The position numbers were made by a program, and so were the translations under genes. Shown here one piece after another: positions 44,117 to 56,024 of a stretch of 64,000 nt of DNA. Every line of letters starts with the position of its first letter. Position 1 is the first letter of the stretch. This DNA is from Evernia prunastri (lineage: Eukaryota > Ascomycota > Lecanoromycetes > Lecanorales > Parmeliaceae): assembly GCA_003184365.1 (NCBI GenBank), contig NKYR01000081.1:1-64000 (forward strand), given 5' to 3'. The notes under the pieces are model-generated. The model was not told the DNA's origin and did no database searches. It worked only from the letters and a program-made list of their open reading frames with translations.

Positions 44117-47100
44117 ATGAATGTTTCTCAGTCCATCTTCACCGCGCCCGATAGCTTCAATAATAAACAAAGCCCCGAACCTACTTCCCCCACACTCGGC
44201 AAGCGGTCAAGGAACTCCAGTATTGCCAGCCCCAGTACCCATACTTGGCTCAAGCATAGCACTTCAGATCACACAGACCCCACTCAAATCACCTCGGAAC
44301 CCTTCAGGTCGGCCCACAGTGCGCCATGGGACTCGAATCACCGGAGTGACCTGTGCACCGATCCATCGTTTTCTTCGGCAAGCAAGAAGCGTGCATCGTC
44401 TCGGGTGTCACCACATCTTTCTACCGCAGGTGGGCCGCCCCCCTCAAAGAAGCAAGATATTCGGCATCGATCTCGACGCGATCTGCATTCGGCTACTCTT
44501 GGACGGCACCCTTCTGAAGACGGTTGGGCTCCGGGGCCTCTCTTCACTTCAAATCAACCCCACCAGAGACCAGCCTTGCCTTACCGCCTTTCGAGTTCCG
44601 AGGCAGGCGCAAGGATGTTGAGCAAGGCAAACATAGAGGACACTGGAGTGAGAACCTTGAAGTTGGCACGGGGTTCTGTCAATGCGGGTAGTCCGTCTCA
44701 GCCCTTGGCTCCTCGCACGCCCAGTGGCAGTGGTCGCAGCTATTTAGGCTCCTCCAGCAAACCTACAAAGTCTCCTGACAGCGGGGGAAAGTCTAGTGCA
44801 GCCCAAATACTCACCCAATTGGGTGTCATTGAGTTGCTGGAGCAGGATGAGCGTCCGACATTTATCCTCGATTTGGGCGAGCAATCAAATTATGAGCCTG
44901 GACCTCTCAAGATCATCTTCGCCAACACTTCACTGAGGGCCTCTCCCTCAGCGTTAGAGTTGATCTCCGGCAGAGCGGGTCAAGTATCACCCGGCCTTAC
45001 TGCAACAACCGCTTTTTCAGACTTCAAAGCTTGGACAATGAGCTATGTGAAAGACCATGAGCCCCTTGATGTTGCTCTTCCTTCATTCTTTTATGCAGGA
45101 ACCACTTGGACCAGTTGCTCACTCAGAAAACGTTTTCGAGTGATAAAAAGCAATCCCGATACCGCCAAGGCCGGCCCTTTCTCAAATCCACCATCTGTAG
45201 GGTTTTCATCCAATTCGTCAGTGGGCCAAGAAGCTGAGGCTTCTGTTGCTCCTCCTATTGGTAGGGTTCAAGACGTCGTGGAAGAACCGCAAGATTACTT
45301 TGGCAATGCCCGCGTCCCTGTGTCTGTAGAAGACCAACGCAGCAGCACGGCAACCCATAGAAGGGGTCCGTCAGGACAAAATAACGAGCCCGGCCGGTAC
45401 TCACAACAGAGCCAAAAAGCGGGCGCGCGGAGCGCGCGATACGATCTCCCAATAAGATCAACCACAAAGTCAGATTCAGTAACCAGCCCACCTCATATCT
45501 CACGTAATGGCGAAGCTATCTTGCGAGCTGCCTGTGCTGGAGATCTCGATCACTTCGAAATTTATCCCCAAAGCGAGTCGGGTTTCTTTGACTGGACTCG
45601 ACTGCCCCTCTCGGCGTCTTTACCTCGTCACATCCAGTTCACAAGGAGTATCGACTGGGCATCAACGCCATTGGGCCCTATTGAGGAGTGGGGACCAGAA
45701 CTTCGTAGTATGTGCAACCTTATAATGGCGAGTCCCCATCCTGCAGCTATGTACTGGGGTCCCGACTTGATTGCGATCTACAACGAAGCCTATATATTGC
45801 TGGCGGGACAGAAGCATCCCAAATTAATGGGCCAGAGCTACCGTGACGCATGGGCGGAAATTTGGGATTCTGTAAAAGAGGTCTTTGACAACGCTACTAT
45901 AACAGGACAAGCGACAATGAAGGACGACGATTGTCTTTTTATCCAGAGGGCTTGCGAAGAAGGGCGCCTGGAGGAAACCTATTTTTCTTGGTCAATAATA
46001 CCTCTGGTCGGGTCTGACGGCTCTGTCGTCGGCCTATATAACCCAGCCTTCGAGAAAACTCGACGGAAAGTTGCCGAACGACGAATGTTGACACTTCGAG
46101 AGTTAGGGGAAAAGACCACCTCAGCGAGAGATCTGAAGAGTTTTTGGCAACAATGTTTGAGAGGTCTGGAGTACAACGAACATGATTCCCCATTCGTACT
46201 TTTGTACTCAATTACGGACGATCATGATAGCGACTCGTCATCAATGCATTCCAACAGCAGTATGGGAGTCAGGCTATGTGTACTCGAAGGCTCACTTGGT
46301 ATACCCGACGGCCATCCCGCGGCAGCGCCGGTTGTCGATCTTAGAAACGGGAGTGAGTATTTCGCCGGGGTCTTCCGCGAAGCCATCAAAGGTGACCGAC
46401 CGAAATTCTTGTCGGTCGAGGACGGCACGCTTGACGCAGAGTTTCTCCAAGGTATCGAGTGGCGTGGGTTCGGTGACCCGTGTACAGCCGCTGTGTGCTG
46501 TCCCGTCCACTTGACCGGCGGCGATGCGACTCTAGGGTTCCTCGTCATGGGCGTTAATCCTCGGAGACCTTATGACGATGACTATAGTCTTTACGTGCAG
46601 CTTCTGAGTCGGCAAGTGGCCACAGCTATGGCCTCTGTCGTTCTTTTTGAAGAGGAGATTGCTAGAGGCAGGCGAGCTGCGCGACTCGCAGCTCAGGATC
46701 GGATCGAGCTGTCCGAGCAATTAGCTGCACGAACCCAAGAGGCCGTGGAGAGCGAGACCAAATTCACCCGAATGGCCGAATTTGCCCCTGTAGGAATCTT
46801 CATTGCGGATTCCAAGGGAAAGATCGCATATTGTAATGAGAAGTGGTACCAGATATCTGGAGTACCTAAAGGTCTCGAGGGCACTGATGAATGGATGGAG
46901 TCTGTCAAAGATGAAGACAGAGAAACAGTAAGGAAGCTGTGGAGAGACCTCGTCCACAAAGCGGTCGCTCTGAATGCCGAGATTCGCTTCGAGACAGCGT
47001 GGGTTGACCAGAATGGGAACAAAGGTGATACATGGGCACTGGCCAGCGCTTTCCCAGAAAGAGGCACAGACGGTAGTGTCAAAGTCATCTTCGGTAGCAT

Positions 47101-48665
47101 TACCGATATCAGCCAGCAGAAGTGGGCAGAACATTTCGAGAAGAGGAGGATGGAAGAAGCCGTTGAGATGAAACGGCAGCAGGAGAACTTTATTGATATT
47201 ACGAGTCATGAGATGCGAAATCCTTTAAGCGCTATTCTACAGTGCGCAGACGAGATCACGACGTCGATGACAGATCTTCAAGAGAGTAACTTTTCGCAAG
47301 GAGCAGTCAAGGAGTTGGTACAAAATGCGATCGATGCGTCCGGGATTATCGCTCTCTGTGCACAACACCAAAAACGAATTGTTGACGATATTCTGACCCT
47401 TTCCAAGTTGGATTCAGCGCTGCTCTTGGTAACACCATGCGATGTTATGCCAATGACTGTTGTTCAGCGAGCGCTGAAGATGTTCGATGGTGAGGTGCAC
47501 ACCGCAGATATCAAGCTGAACTTCAAGATTGATGAATCCATCGAAAAGTTTGGCGTTGAGTGGGTAAGATTAGATCCGTCACGGCTCCTACAGGTCCTCA
47601 TTAATCTTACAACAAACGCAATCAAATTTACGACGACCCAGGAGAAACGTGTCATCAATGTGACCCTTGCAGCATCTCTAGAGCGCCCTTCAAAAAACGG
47701 CAGCGTCGTCTCATACTTTCCACCAAGGTCAAAGAAAAAGGACCAGACCAAAAGCCCAGATTGGGGCACAGGCGAAAAAGTCTACCTGCACTTTGCCGTT
47801 CAAGACACTGGGCGTGGCCTTACTGACGACGAAAAGAAGCTCCTATTCATTCGTTTCTCCCAAGCGAGTCCTAGGACGCACGTACAGTATGGTGGTTCTG
47901 GCCTTGGTTTGTTCATCTCTCGCGAGCTTGTAGAATTGCAAGGAGGGGAGATTGGTGTAGCATCCAAGGCAGGAGAGGGGAGTACTTTTGCTTTCTACAT
48001 CAAGGCTAGGAGATCTACAGCTCCCACAGATGAAGTGGACCAGTTTCCTGGCGCAGGCGCGCGTAAGCCATCCACAGGCAAACATGTAATGCCCACGTCC
48101 CTTAGGGGCGTGGCTCCATCTGCGCAGATCTCGCAAACATCTCAATCGCAAACGCCTACCCCAAAAGGTGTCCTCAAGATACTCATCGTCGAAGACAACC
48201 TCGTTAACCAAAAAGTACTGAGCAAACAGCTTCGCAACATGGGCTGTGTTGTGCACGTCGCCAATCACGGTGGCGAATGCCTCGACCGCCTGAGAGAATC
48301 CACTTTTTGGAAAGAGAATGAGCGCGAGGGACTGGAGATTAGCGTTATACTTATGGATCAGGAAATGCCAATTATGGATGGGTTGACATGTACGAAAGAG
48401 ATTCGTAACTTGGAGGAGAAAGGTGATATAGTCGGCCATGTGCCGATCATTGCTGTGACTGCCAATGCGCGCAGCGAGCAGATTGATACGGCCATGAATG
48501 TTGGCATGGTATGTTTGAAATATGCATTCAACAACGAATAGCAGAATTGACTCATTCCAGGACGACGTCGTTTCCAAACCATTCCGCATCGTGGATCTCA
48601 TTCCCAAGGTGGAAGATTTGACCGAAAGATACCCTCATCCGATCAAGGGCGCCACTCGCTCGTAA
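44117..48665 (+). CDS. Hybrid histidine kinase with PAS domains and C-terminal receiver
   Basis: Exons 44117-48508 and 48561-48665 give 1498 residues. Residues 1-460 are Ser/Pro-rich with little order. Then IDWASTPLGPIEEW..SPHPAAMYWG begins a PAS-like sensor (about 510-640), a GAF-like region follows (about 680-850) and a canonical PAS (EFAPVGIFIADSKGKIAYCNEKW, about 888-1000). The transmitter has the H-box SHEMRNPLSAI (His about 1034), N-box LINLTTNAIKFT, G1 DTGRGL and G2 GGSGLGL. The receiver has IVEDN, phospho-acceptor Asp in LMDQEMPIMDG (about 1413) and Lys in VSKPF, encoded only after the intron. No TM segment, so a cytosolic sensor. It would feed Ypd1 and the Skn7/Ssk1 regulators. The ligand is unknown and I do not assign a Catlett group. 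Confidence 0.93.
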
Positions 48666-49515
48666 GAAAAAGCAACGTCTGCCGTCGTACTTGGGTGAAT
48701 ACCGAATAGCTATGACATTTAATGCTCTAAAACCCTTTCAGCATTGCGGAGGAAAGCATGGCGCTGGTAGAGAGCGAATATGACGGCATCTTAACTTTTC
48801 ATTTACCCATACGGCTAGACCTCGAGAAAGGCAGCTCAGCCGTGGGGACATGGCAGCGGGGTTCCGCTTGGACGCTGTATGTGTACTATGTAGTGATAAC
48901 GAGTCTTGCGTCACCCGACAGGCGCGGATCGATCTTCGTCTATATGTAATAAAATAACGTGTTGCGGCCGACATTCGTGCCATCATTGATCAGTTGCAGA
49001 ATCCTTCAGTCGTCAGCTCATCTTTTCCTTCCATACGCTCCGGCCTACGTTGTGTACAGAAATATTCATAAGCCTCGTCCCCACTCCCCCCCCCCCCCCC
49101 CCCCCTCACCAAACGGGCGACGGATTCGGTACAGGGACCAAGACCACCATATCCTTTCCCCAAGATCGTCGCAGCGAGCGATGGATGATCTGAGGGAAGG
49201 GGCTGGGCTCCGGCTGCAAGATAGATTGGGGACACCGTCGTACCTTGCTTGCTTGCTTGCTTCCCGGGGCCCTCTTCCTCCAAGTCGTTTTTCCCATCCT
49301 TCCCCGGAAACTGTTCGCGGTCGGATGGTGGGGGTTGGCATTCTCATCTCTTTGTTCTTCTTCTTCTTCTTCTTCGTTTCGGGGAGGATGTCGGAAGTTC
49401 GTCTGCTCCTCTTGTTGTTCTTGTTCGTTCTCCTCGAGGGGGCTGTGCGGGAGGGTGATGGACAGGTTGAGTCGGGTGAGGGTTGGGTTGGGTTGGTTTT
49501 GGTGTTTTTGTTTTG

Positions 49516-49547
<32 letters not shown>

Positions 49548-50333
49548 TTTTAGGGGGATACTTTTTTCTCAGGAGGGCTGGATGTCCCACGTGTGTGAGA
49601 GCATGTGTGTTTTTTTTAGGGGGAAAGCAAAGCCGTGAGTGCAGCGTGGGCTGGGTTGGGGGAAGGGGTAGGAGTTCCTTGGCCGTTATTGTGGATGTTG
49701 TGGGCTTGGTAAATCATCCGGATGGACGGACGGAACGCGCTATGAAGGCGGATTGGTTAAGGTAGGTTGGGGATGGAAAAGTTCTTGATTTTTTGGGGGG
49801 GGTGGCTGGTGCCAAATTTTGCTGATGTTGATGTTCAGATGGATGGGTGTTATGTTCGTTTCGAGGGACTGAGAGTGAGTGGGGTCTCACTCATCTTTGG
49901 AAGATTCTAGATGGGATGACAAGCACGAGGAGGAAATGTTTCTAGAACTTGGGGTTTGGTATGGTGAGGGCGATGGCAACGTCGCTGGTGGTCAGAGTGA
50001 TGCAATGCTGTTTGGCTAGATGTAAGATGATGATGATGGATACCAGAGCGACTTCACTTGCTGTCGGTTCATTAATGTCAGAACAACCGTGATTGGTTCC
50101 CATGTGCGTAGACTGTAAGTCGAGTGAAATGAAGCAAGTGAATCGATTTGATGGATTTAGCGGCGGATGAGGAGGACTTTGCGTGGGTAGAGTGTATCAG
50201 ATGGTATCATGGCTTCTAAATGACTGCAACCGAATGCTTTTCGTCTCTACCCCTGCCTCCAACCTCTCAAAGCCACCACTCACCTTTCTTCTGATAAGTG
50301 TATATAGGAAAGAAGGAGCGATGACTGCCTGGA
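48666..50333. other. Convergent intergenic region with stacked simple repeats
   Basis: About 1.67 kb between the kinase end (plus) and the ceramide synthase end (minus). It holds a run of 20 C (49086-49105), TTC triplets (about 49347-49375), a G-quadruplex-type run (49474-49492), a GTTTT repeat (about 49508-49548) and a TAAGGTAGG (49758-49766). A plus-strand frame of 268 codons through 48959-49765 is low-complexity and spans these repeats; I do not accept it as a gene. Confidence 0.55.
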
Positions 50334-51787
50334 TCATCCGTTGCACCCCACCCGACCAATCAGCTCTTTCCTATCCCTCGATCCAGGGACTCTGATGCCC
50401 CCTCTCTGGAAAAGTCCAGTGTGGCGTGGAGGTGCTTCGCTGCCAGAGGTCACGGCCTTACCGTTTGCAGACTTAATCGGCTTGCCGTTCGAGCGCACTT
50501 CGCACTCTTTCTCATCCGCCTCCTCCTCTTCTTCTTCGTCCTCTTCACCCTCATCTTCATCGCCGCTGCGGGTATCATTTGCGCCCTCACCCTTCAACAT
50601 GCTGAATGCAACCTTGATAATCATCCCGAACCAAACAATGCTCAGCACTTGCAGCATCAGCAGCAGACCCAGAAATATCAACTTGACGTTCCTATCCAGA
50701 CATATCGTTCCCTTCTGATCAAAGAACGGTTCAAAGTACCTCCATCTGCTCAATTTGCTTGGATCCGTCTCCAACTCCATTGTTTCTCCCGAATAACAGG
50801 CAAAAGGCATGACGCGAGGAACATCACGATATATGGACCAGCATAGGTTGGGGTAGATACCGTGGCGCGCGACGAGCCAGGTTGCCAAGAAGATTCCGAA
50901 CATGGTATTGCAGGCAACTTCGTAGTGTAGATATTTGAGCATTTTCGCAAGCTGTTCTGCGTTAGCGTTCCGTTTGGTATGGGGAGCTCGCCAATACACC
51001 GGATGTGATGGCTCCGCAATGCTCACGTACCGGTAGCAGAAAATCAACCACGTCCATAATGCACAAAACCACATTGCCGACGTTCGTCCAACGATAGGCG
51101 TATGCGACATACATCAAGAAACTTGTCACACAGTGGTGGAGGAACATCTGTCCAAAGTCCTTTCTGCGTTTTTCCAGGTTGATGGCGAGGAGTTGTTGCA
51201 GCCAGAATGCGAGCTGGACCAGGTAGTACCATTTGAGCTCTCCAGATATTTCACGAGACGGCCAGGTGGACCAAAGCTCTTCGAAGTTGAGCCAGTATGA
51301 GGAGTTCACAAAGATGTGCTAAACATCGAAGGTCAGGATTGATTCGGCGTAGGTAGGAATACGGGGTACGCACCATGCCCATTGAGAAGGAGGTAAAGTC
51401 ATATATTAGGAGGAATCCCTGCTCGGCAAAGCGCATGCTTGCTTTGCGAGACATGAGGCGAAGCCGTGTGACAAACTCGTAGATACACTCAATGATTGTA
51501 GCTCTTATGGCCGTCAACAAGACGAGCCAGCCAAGGACGAAAAGCGCATCCTCGGAGCCTTGGACGTATTGTCCATTGCCTTGCGGATAAGGTAGCTCAT
51601 AGAAAAGTCTGGTATACGATCGTACAAGTGGGACTAGCGAGTGTGTTGTAATCACCGAGAGAATGAGGGACCATGATACCACTGTAGAATGTTAGGCGAG
51701 CTTTGCAGCGATTGCAAGTGGGATCGCTGGACCTATCTGCTTCCTGTTGGTCCAATTGGCAAAAAGCTGGTCCTTTTGCACGGCCAT
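50334..51787 (-). CDS. Ceramide synthase (Lag1/Lac1 family)
   Basis: Exons 51787-51733, 51681-51374, 51318-51027 and 50956-50334 give 425 residues, phases consistent. It N-acylates sphingoid bases with fatty acyl-CoA in the ER. The TLC domain has the Lag1 motif FLHHCVTSFLMYVAYAYR..NVGNVVLCIMDVVDF with its paired His. There are about six to seven TM segments and a very acidic C-terminal tail (about residues 340-370, mostly Glu/Asp), common in fungal Lag1. The N-terminus is short (no extended cytosolic leader); the first exon (MAVQKDQLFANW) rests on a weak GTCCAG donor and is the least certain part. At the third border the donor GTGAGC is chosen because it keeps frame. It faces a desaturase-like gene. 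Confidence 0.9.
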
Positions 51788-52735
51788 AGCTGTCAGACCA
51801 GCGCTACAATGTGTGAAGATAACGACAGTGTACTGCTCCTAGAAGCAATGGCCAACAATGGCTGGCAATAGCTCACAATGGGGTGAGTACGTGACACGCT
51901 GGAAAGATATTATTATTCAAGCAGGGAAGAGGGAATTTGTGGAGAGGGGAGGCTAGAATGGCAACAGACTAGGGTAGACTAGAGTAGGTCAAGCGAGGGA
52001 GATAAGGAACGCACGCAAAGTCTACTTTTAGGTAACCTACCTTAAAAGTACCTAAGTTCCTCCCTGCAAATTCAACCACGGTTTCGACGCCGACGGTTAA
52101 AATATTAATGTTTACTTCTCTTTTCCAATGTTTCCAATGTTTTTCCCGTTGTTTCCTTAGGTACATAATTTATTTACTTGACTTGATATTAAGCCGTTCA
52201 CTCCTCGGATGGATTCAAAGAGCTGGGGACATCAGCCCTGTTCAAACCCTCTCTTTTCTCTCCTCTACCTTACGACTACGAGTACTCGTACTTATCACCA
52301 GTATAAACTACAGTGTAAAACACGGCTGGCCATGGCAAGTGTGCTTATAAACGTGGGGCTGTGGGGTTGCGAATACTTACCGCTTTTTCTTGTTTCAATA
52401 GTATAGACTACCTTAGGTACCTGCTCACTATCTTGTTACATGCTTGCTTTTTTTTGGAGGAATTATATTTCAATGGGTTACAATCAGATTATCAGGATTA
52501 TTGTCTGCTTCTTCAAATCCGATCGGAGACCGAGACCGCCTGCAAGGTCCCTCTCGTTAGCGGATCAGGCACGTCAGGGTCCAGGAACCGTTTAGCTTAG
52601 GTAACCGTATTTTTGACCCTGGAAATTTGACAGTGCTCTAAATCACAGTAAGTAGGTATGTGTCCGTTCTCCTGTTCTTTCGAACATATGAGCTATCATC
52701 TCTAAAAACCGAGTCCACTGCTCTCTCCCAATCGC
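51788..52735. promoter_or_regulatory. Divergent promoter region: ceramide synthase / desaturase-like
   Basis: 948 bp between two divergent starts. It has a reversed TAAGGTAGG (52036-52044) and nearby AGGTAACCTACC and CTACCTTAGGTACCT (about 52409), partial palindromes of the same kind. No gene is seen. Shared control of the two lipid genes is possible. Confidence 0.45.
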
Positions 52736-54099
52736 ATGGACGCCCCAATCAACCCTCTGCTCTTGAAGCCCGATCTTATAGTTCTGCAGAATTTACTACA
52801 AGACATAAGAAGAAACATCAGAATAAATAGTCAAGATCCGGCAGATCTCTCTACAATTCACAATGATCAATCCTCTATGCATAATCTGGATGAGATCCAT
52901 GATGAGACCACCGTCTTTACCAGCTGGGACCTGAAAGATTTGCCAGCAGGACAAGGCTTCAGGGCAGACATTCTACGCAAATACATTACATGGGCTCAAG
53001 GCATTGTACGCAATCCAGTCGATGTCGTCTTCCTCACACATATTATACTCTATCTCAGCACTTCGGTACCTAGTGCAGCAGTCTTGTATTATCATTTCAC
53101 TTGGGCCCATGCTATCTTTCATTGTTTCATGCAGCTGTCGTACTGTGGATCGTTCACCTTGATGCTGCACAACCACATCCACAACAATGGTCTTTTAAAG
53201 AAAAAATACGCCTGGTTTGACAGTACCTGGCCATACATACTGGAACCTCTGATGGGCCACACGTGGGACTCGTATTACTACCATCATGTCAAGCATCATC
53301 ATGTCGAAGGAAATGGGCCCGAGGATCTTTCCTCGACCATACGCTACCAGCGAGATGAATTAAGTCATTTCCTGATGTATGTTAGCCGGTTCATCGCCTT
53401 CATATGGATTGAATTACCTCTTTACTTCGTCAGAAAGCGCAAACCTGGCCTGGCCTTCAAAGCTGCTGCAGGCGAGATGGCTTCGTACCTCTTCATATAT
53501 CTTGCAGCCCGTAGGGACTTCTATCCCACGCTCTTCGTTTTAATCATTCCTTTGTTTTTGATGCGTATCGGTCTGATGGTTGGCAATTACGGTCAACATG
53601 CTCTGGTCGACGACGTCGACCCCGCTTCCGACTTCCGATCTAGCATCACATTGATCGATGTACCTGTAGGTTCTCTCCTTTCGTCGAGCATGCTAGTCGA
53701 AAGCTTACTGACGATACGGAACCATAGAGCAACCGGCACTGCTTCAATGACGGATGGCATACTTCTCACCACCTTAACCCTCTGCGTCATTGGAAAGATC
53801 ACCCACGAGCTTTCCTCAAGGCGAAGAAGGAATATATCAACGGGCGAGCCCTTATCTTCCAAAATATCGATTACTTGATGATGACGTACCGAATATTGGC
53901 TAAAGACTACATGTACCTGGCTGATTGTGTGGTGCCAATTGGAGATCAAATTGGCATGTCGAAGCAGGAGCTGGCAGATATGCTAAGAACCAAGACAAGG
54001 AGATTCTCTGAAGAAGAAATTCAAGAGAAGTACTACAAGGGTGGAAAGACACAGAAAGAAGCTAAGAAGAAGGATGATTTGTACATATCGAAGATATGA
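52736..54099 (+). CDS. Membrane fatty-acid desaturase-like protein
   Basis: Exons 52736-53665 and 53728-54099 give 433 residues. The unspliced frame runs on to 53878 but loses the family sequence; removing the 62-bp intron restores SNRHCFNDGWHTSHH. Three His boxes of the membrane di-iron type are seen: HNHIHNN (from about 145), HHVKHHH (about 183-189) and HTSHH (about 321-325). Several TM segments lie between (about 100-135, 220-240, 250-290). Di-iron enzymes of this type desaturate or hydroxylate acyl chains, usually in the ER. No cytochrome b5 domain is fused. Substrate unknown: it does not look like Delta-9, Delta-12 or the Delta-4 sphingolipid enzyme. The C-terminus is long and Lys-rich. 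Confidence 0.85.
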
Positions 54100-54416
54100 A
54101 GAGCAGCACGTGAAAATCGATATCCTTGTTGCTAATAGAGAGAGTGTTCTCTCTCTTGGGGCACAGAATTCTGACAGGAGCCGAGACGAATGATGTCCAA
54201 GTCGTGGAAGCTTTTATGTACAGATGCTTCAACGACATGCTTAGATGGGGAAGGAAGTTAAGGTTATGGACCGGTGTACAGCAAAGCCAAGGTGATTGGT
54301 GGCCCCCTCAATAATCTAAACCCAACCCCACATTTTTTGCTACTTCAACGTTCCTTTGCTTTTCTGACCTTTGTCTTCCAATCCGTTGTGTCAATATCTC
54401 TCTATCCCCAGCAAAG
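54100..54416. other. Intergenic between desaturase-like and dioxygenase genes
   Basis: 317 bp between two plus-strand genes. It holds the 3' end of the first and promoter of the second. Nothing else is seen. Confidence 0.35.
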
Positions 54417-55634
54417 ATGTCTTTCAATGTGATCCCAGTACTTGACCTATCTCTTTCACGGTCTCCGGATACTAAACCAGCTTTCCTTTTGTCCCTACGT
54501 GACGCACTCCTTGACGTTGGCTTTCTCTATATCAAAGATACGGGAATCGAGGATGCGCTGATCCAAGACGTCATTGAACAAGGCAGAGCATTCTTCAGTC
54601 TCCCAGAAGAGCAGAAATTGGAGGTACAGATGAAAAACGTTCCCAGCTTCCTTGGTGAGATTTAAGTTCTCCCCCTTTCCACTGATGAGCTGCTGAACGC
54701 GCCGTCGACAGGTTATAGTAAGCTTGGCAACGAGATTACAGCTCTGAAGACGGATTGGCGGGAGCAAATCGACCTCTCCACACCACACCCTCTCCCAAGC
54801 CCTACGTCACCTCTCTATCACAATTTACTTTCTCCAAACCAGTGGCCTAATCCCAAATCCCTTCCCAAGTTCCAATCAACCTTTGAGACTTACATTTCCT
54901 GCATGTCTAAACTTTCTACCCAGTTCACCTCCTTGATCGCCGAATCCTTAAACCTCCCCTCCTCAGCCTTTGATCGTTTCTTCGACGAGGATCAACAGCA
55001 CAAGCTGAAGATCGTCAAGTACCCTGACACCGCTTCTCTGCCGTCTTCGAACCAAACCCAAGGCGTCGGACCACACAAGGACTCCATGCTCACCTCATAC
55101 CTCCTCCAAGTACCTCCGCACACGGGACTCCAAGCCCAGAACCTCAACGGAGATTGGATCGACTGCCCGCCCATCTCGTTCACTCTCGTTGTAGCCATCG
55201 GCCAAGGTCTCGAGGCGCTCACGCACGGCGTCTGCAAGTCTACGACCCATCGCGTACTCTCCCCCCAAGCCGGGCTGGGTCCCAGATTCAGCGTGCCTTT
55301 CTTCCAGGGCGTGAGCTACGACGCCACGTTCGAGAGCGTGGACATCCCCGCCGAGATCCTGGCGATCAGAGACGAGAGGCTGAAGCAGAGGGGCGGGAGG
55401 AACGTCGACGACGTGGAGTTCACTTTCACAAAGGGGAAGTGGGGACATTTGGGTGAGGCGACGTTGGTCAATAGGATCAAGAGTCATATGGACGTCGGAG
55501 AGAGGTGGTATCCGGAAATACTCGCCCAGGTTCGGGCGGAGCAAGCTGCCGCCAAGGCCAAGGCTGAAGGGCTGCCCACGGGGGAGCAGGCTGTGGGCGT
55601 CAGCGAAGGACCGCAGGCGATCAGAGCTCACTGA
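54417..55634 (+). CDS. 2-oxoglutarate/Fe(II) dioxygenase (isopenicillin-N-synthase-like)
   Basis: Exons 54417-54654 and 54712-55634 give 386 residues. N-terminal DIOX_N domain: IPVLDLSLS..LRDALLDVGFLYIKDTGI..FFSLPEEQK. The catalytic double-stranded helix has the iron ligands in GPHKDSM (His about 199, Asp about 201) and TTHRVL (His about 258), and the 2-oxoglutarate Arg in RFSVPFF. These proteins oxidise a wide range of small molecules; family members in fungi act in secondary metabolism or on gibberellin-like compounds. The substrate is unknown. No biosynthetic core gene lies nearby, so a cluster role is not supported. The Ala/Lys/Gly-rich tail after about 355 is extra. Confidence 0.9.
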
Positions 55635-56024
55635 ACTGAATCACGAGGGTTACGGAACGTAGCCAAGAGTGCCACGAGATACTGGCACTTGCGGCGTTTG
55701 TGGACCCCCGCAACAGCTGGGAATCAGAATCTATAGAGGAAGGAAAGGTTCCCAACCCGTCAATTGCTCGCTCGCTCGGGCTTGATGTTACCAATGCTTG
55801 CCTGCTGAGCTCTTGGGGCCGGAGCCCTCTTCTCTCTCGATCAGGCCTTTTGCAGACAAGGCTATAGACCTGTAGCAGTGGACTCTTGACGGAAGCAATT
55901 TTCATGTTTACGTTCGGTCGGATTGCAAAACCGGTCGTGCTCGATCTGCTTCAGCGTCAACGTGCAGATGGAGAGGAGTGCAAGCTGATGAGAGGTCTGG
56001 TGGCCGACAAGGATTCTTCTATTA
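55635..56024. other. Convergent intergenic region
   Basis: 390 bp between the ends of the dioxygenase (plus) and the acyl-CoA dehydrogenase (minus). No gene or repeat is seen. Confidence 0.4.

Noticed and set aside
48959..49765. Plus-strand frame of 268 codons
   Set aside because: It crosses a C20 run, TTC and GTTTT repeats; the composition is low-complexity Phe/Leu/Gly and no homologous pattern is visible.
53666..53878. Unspliced end of the desaturase-like frame
   Set aside because: The read-through loses the third His box; removing 53666-53727 restores it and continues to 54099.
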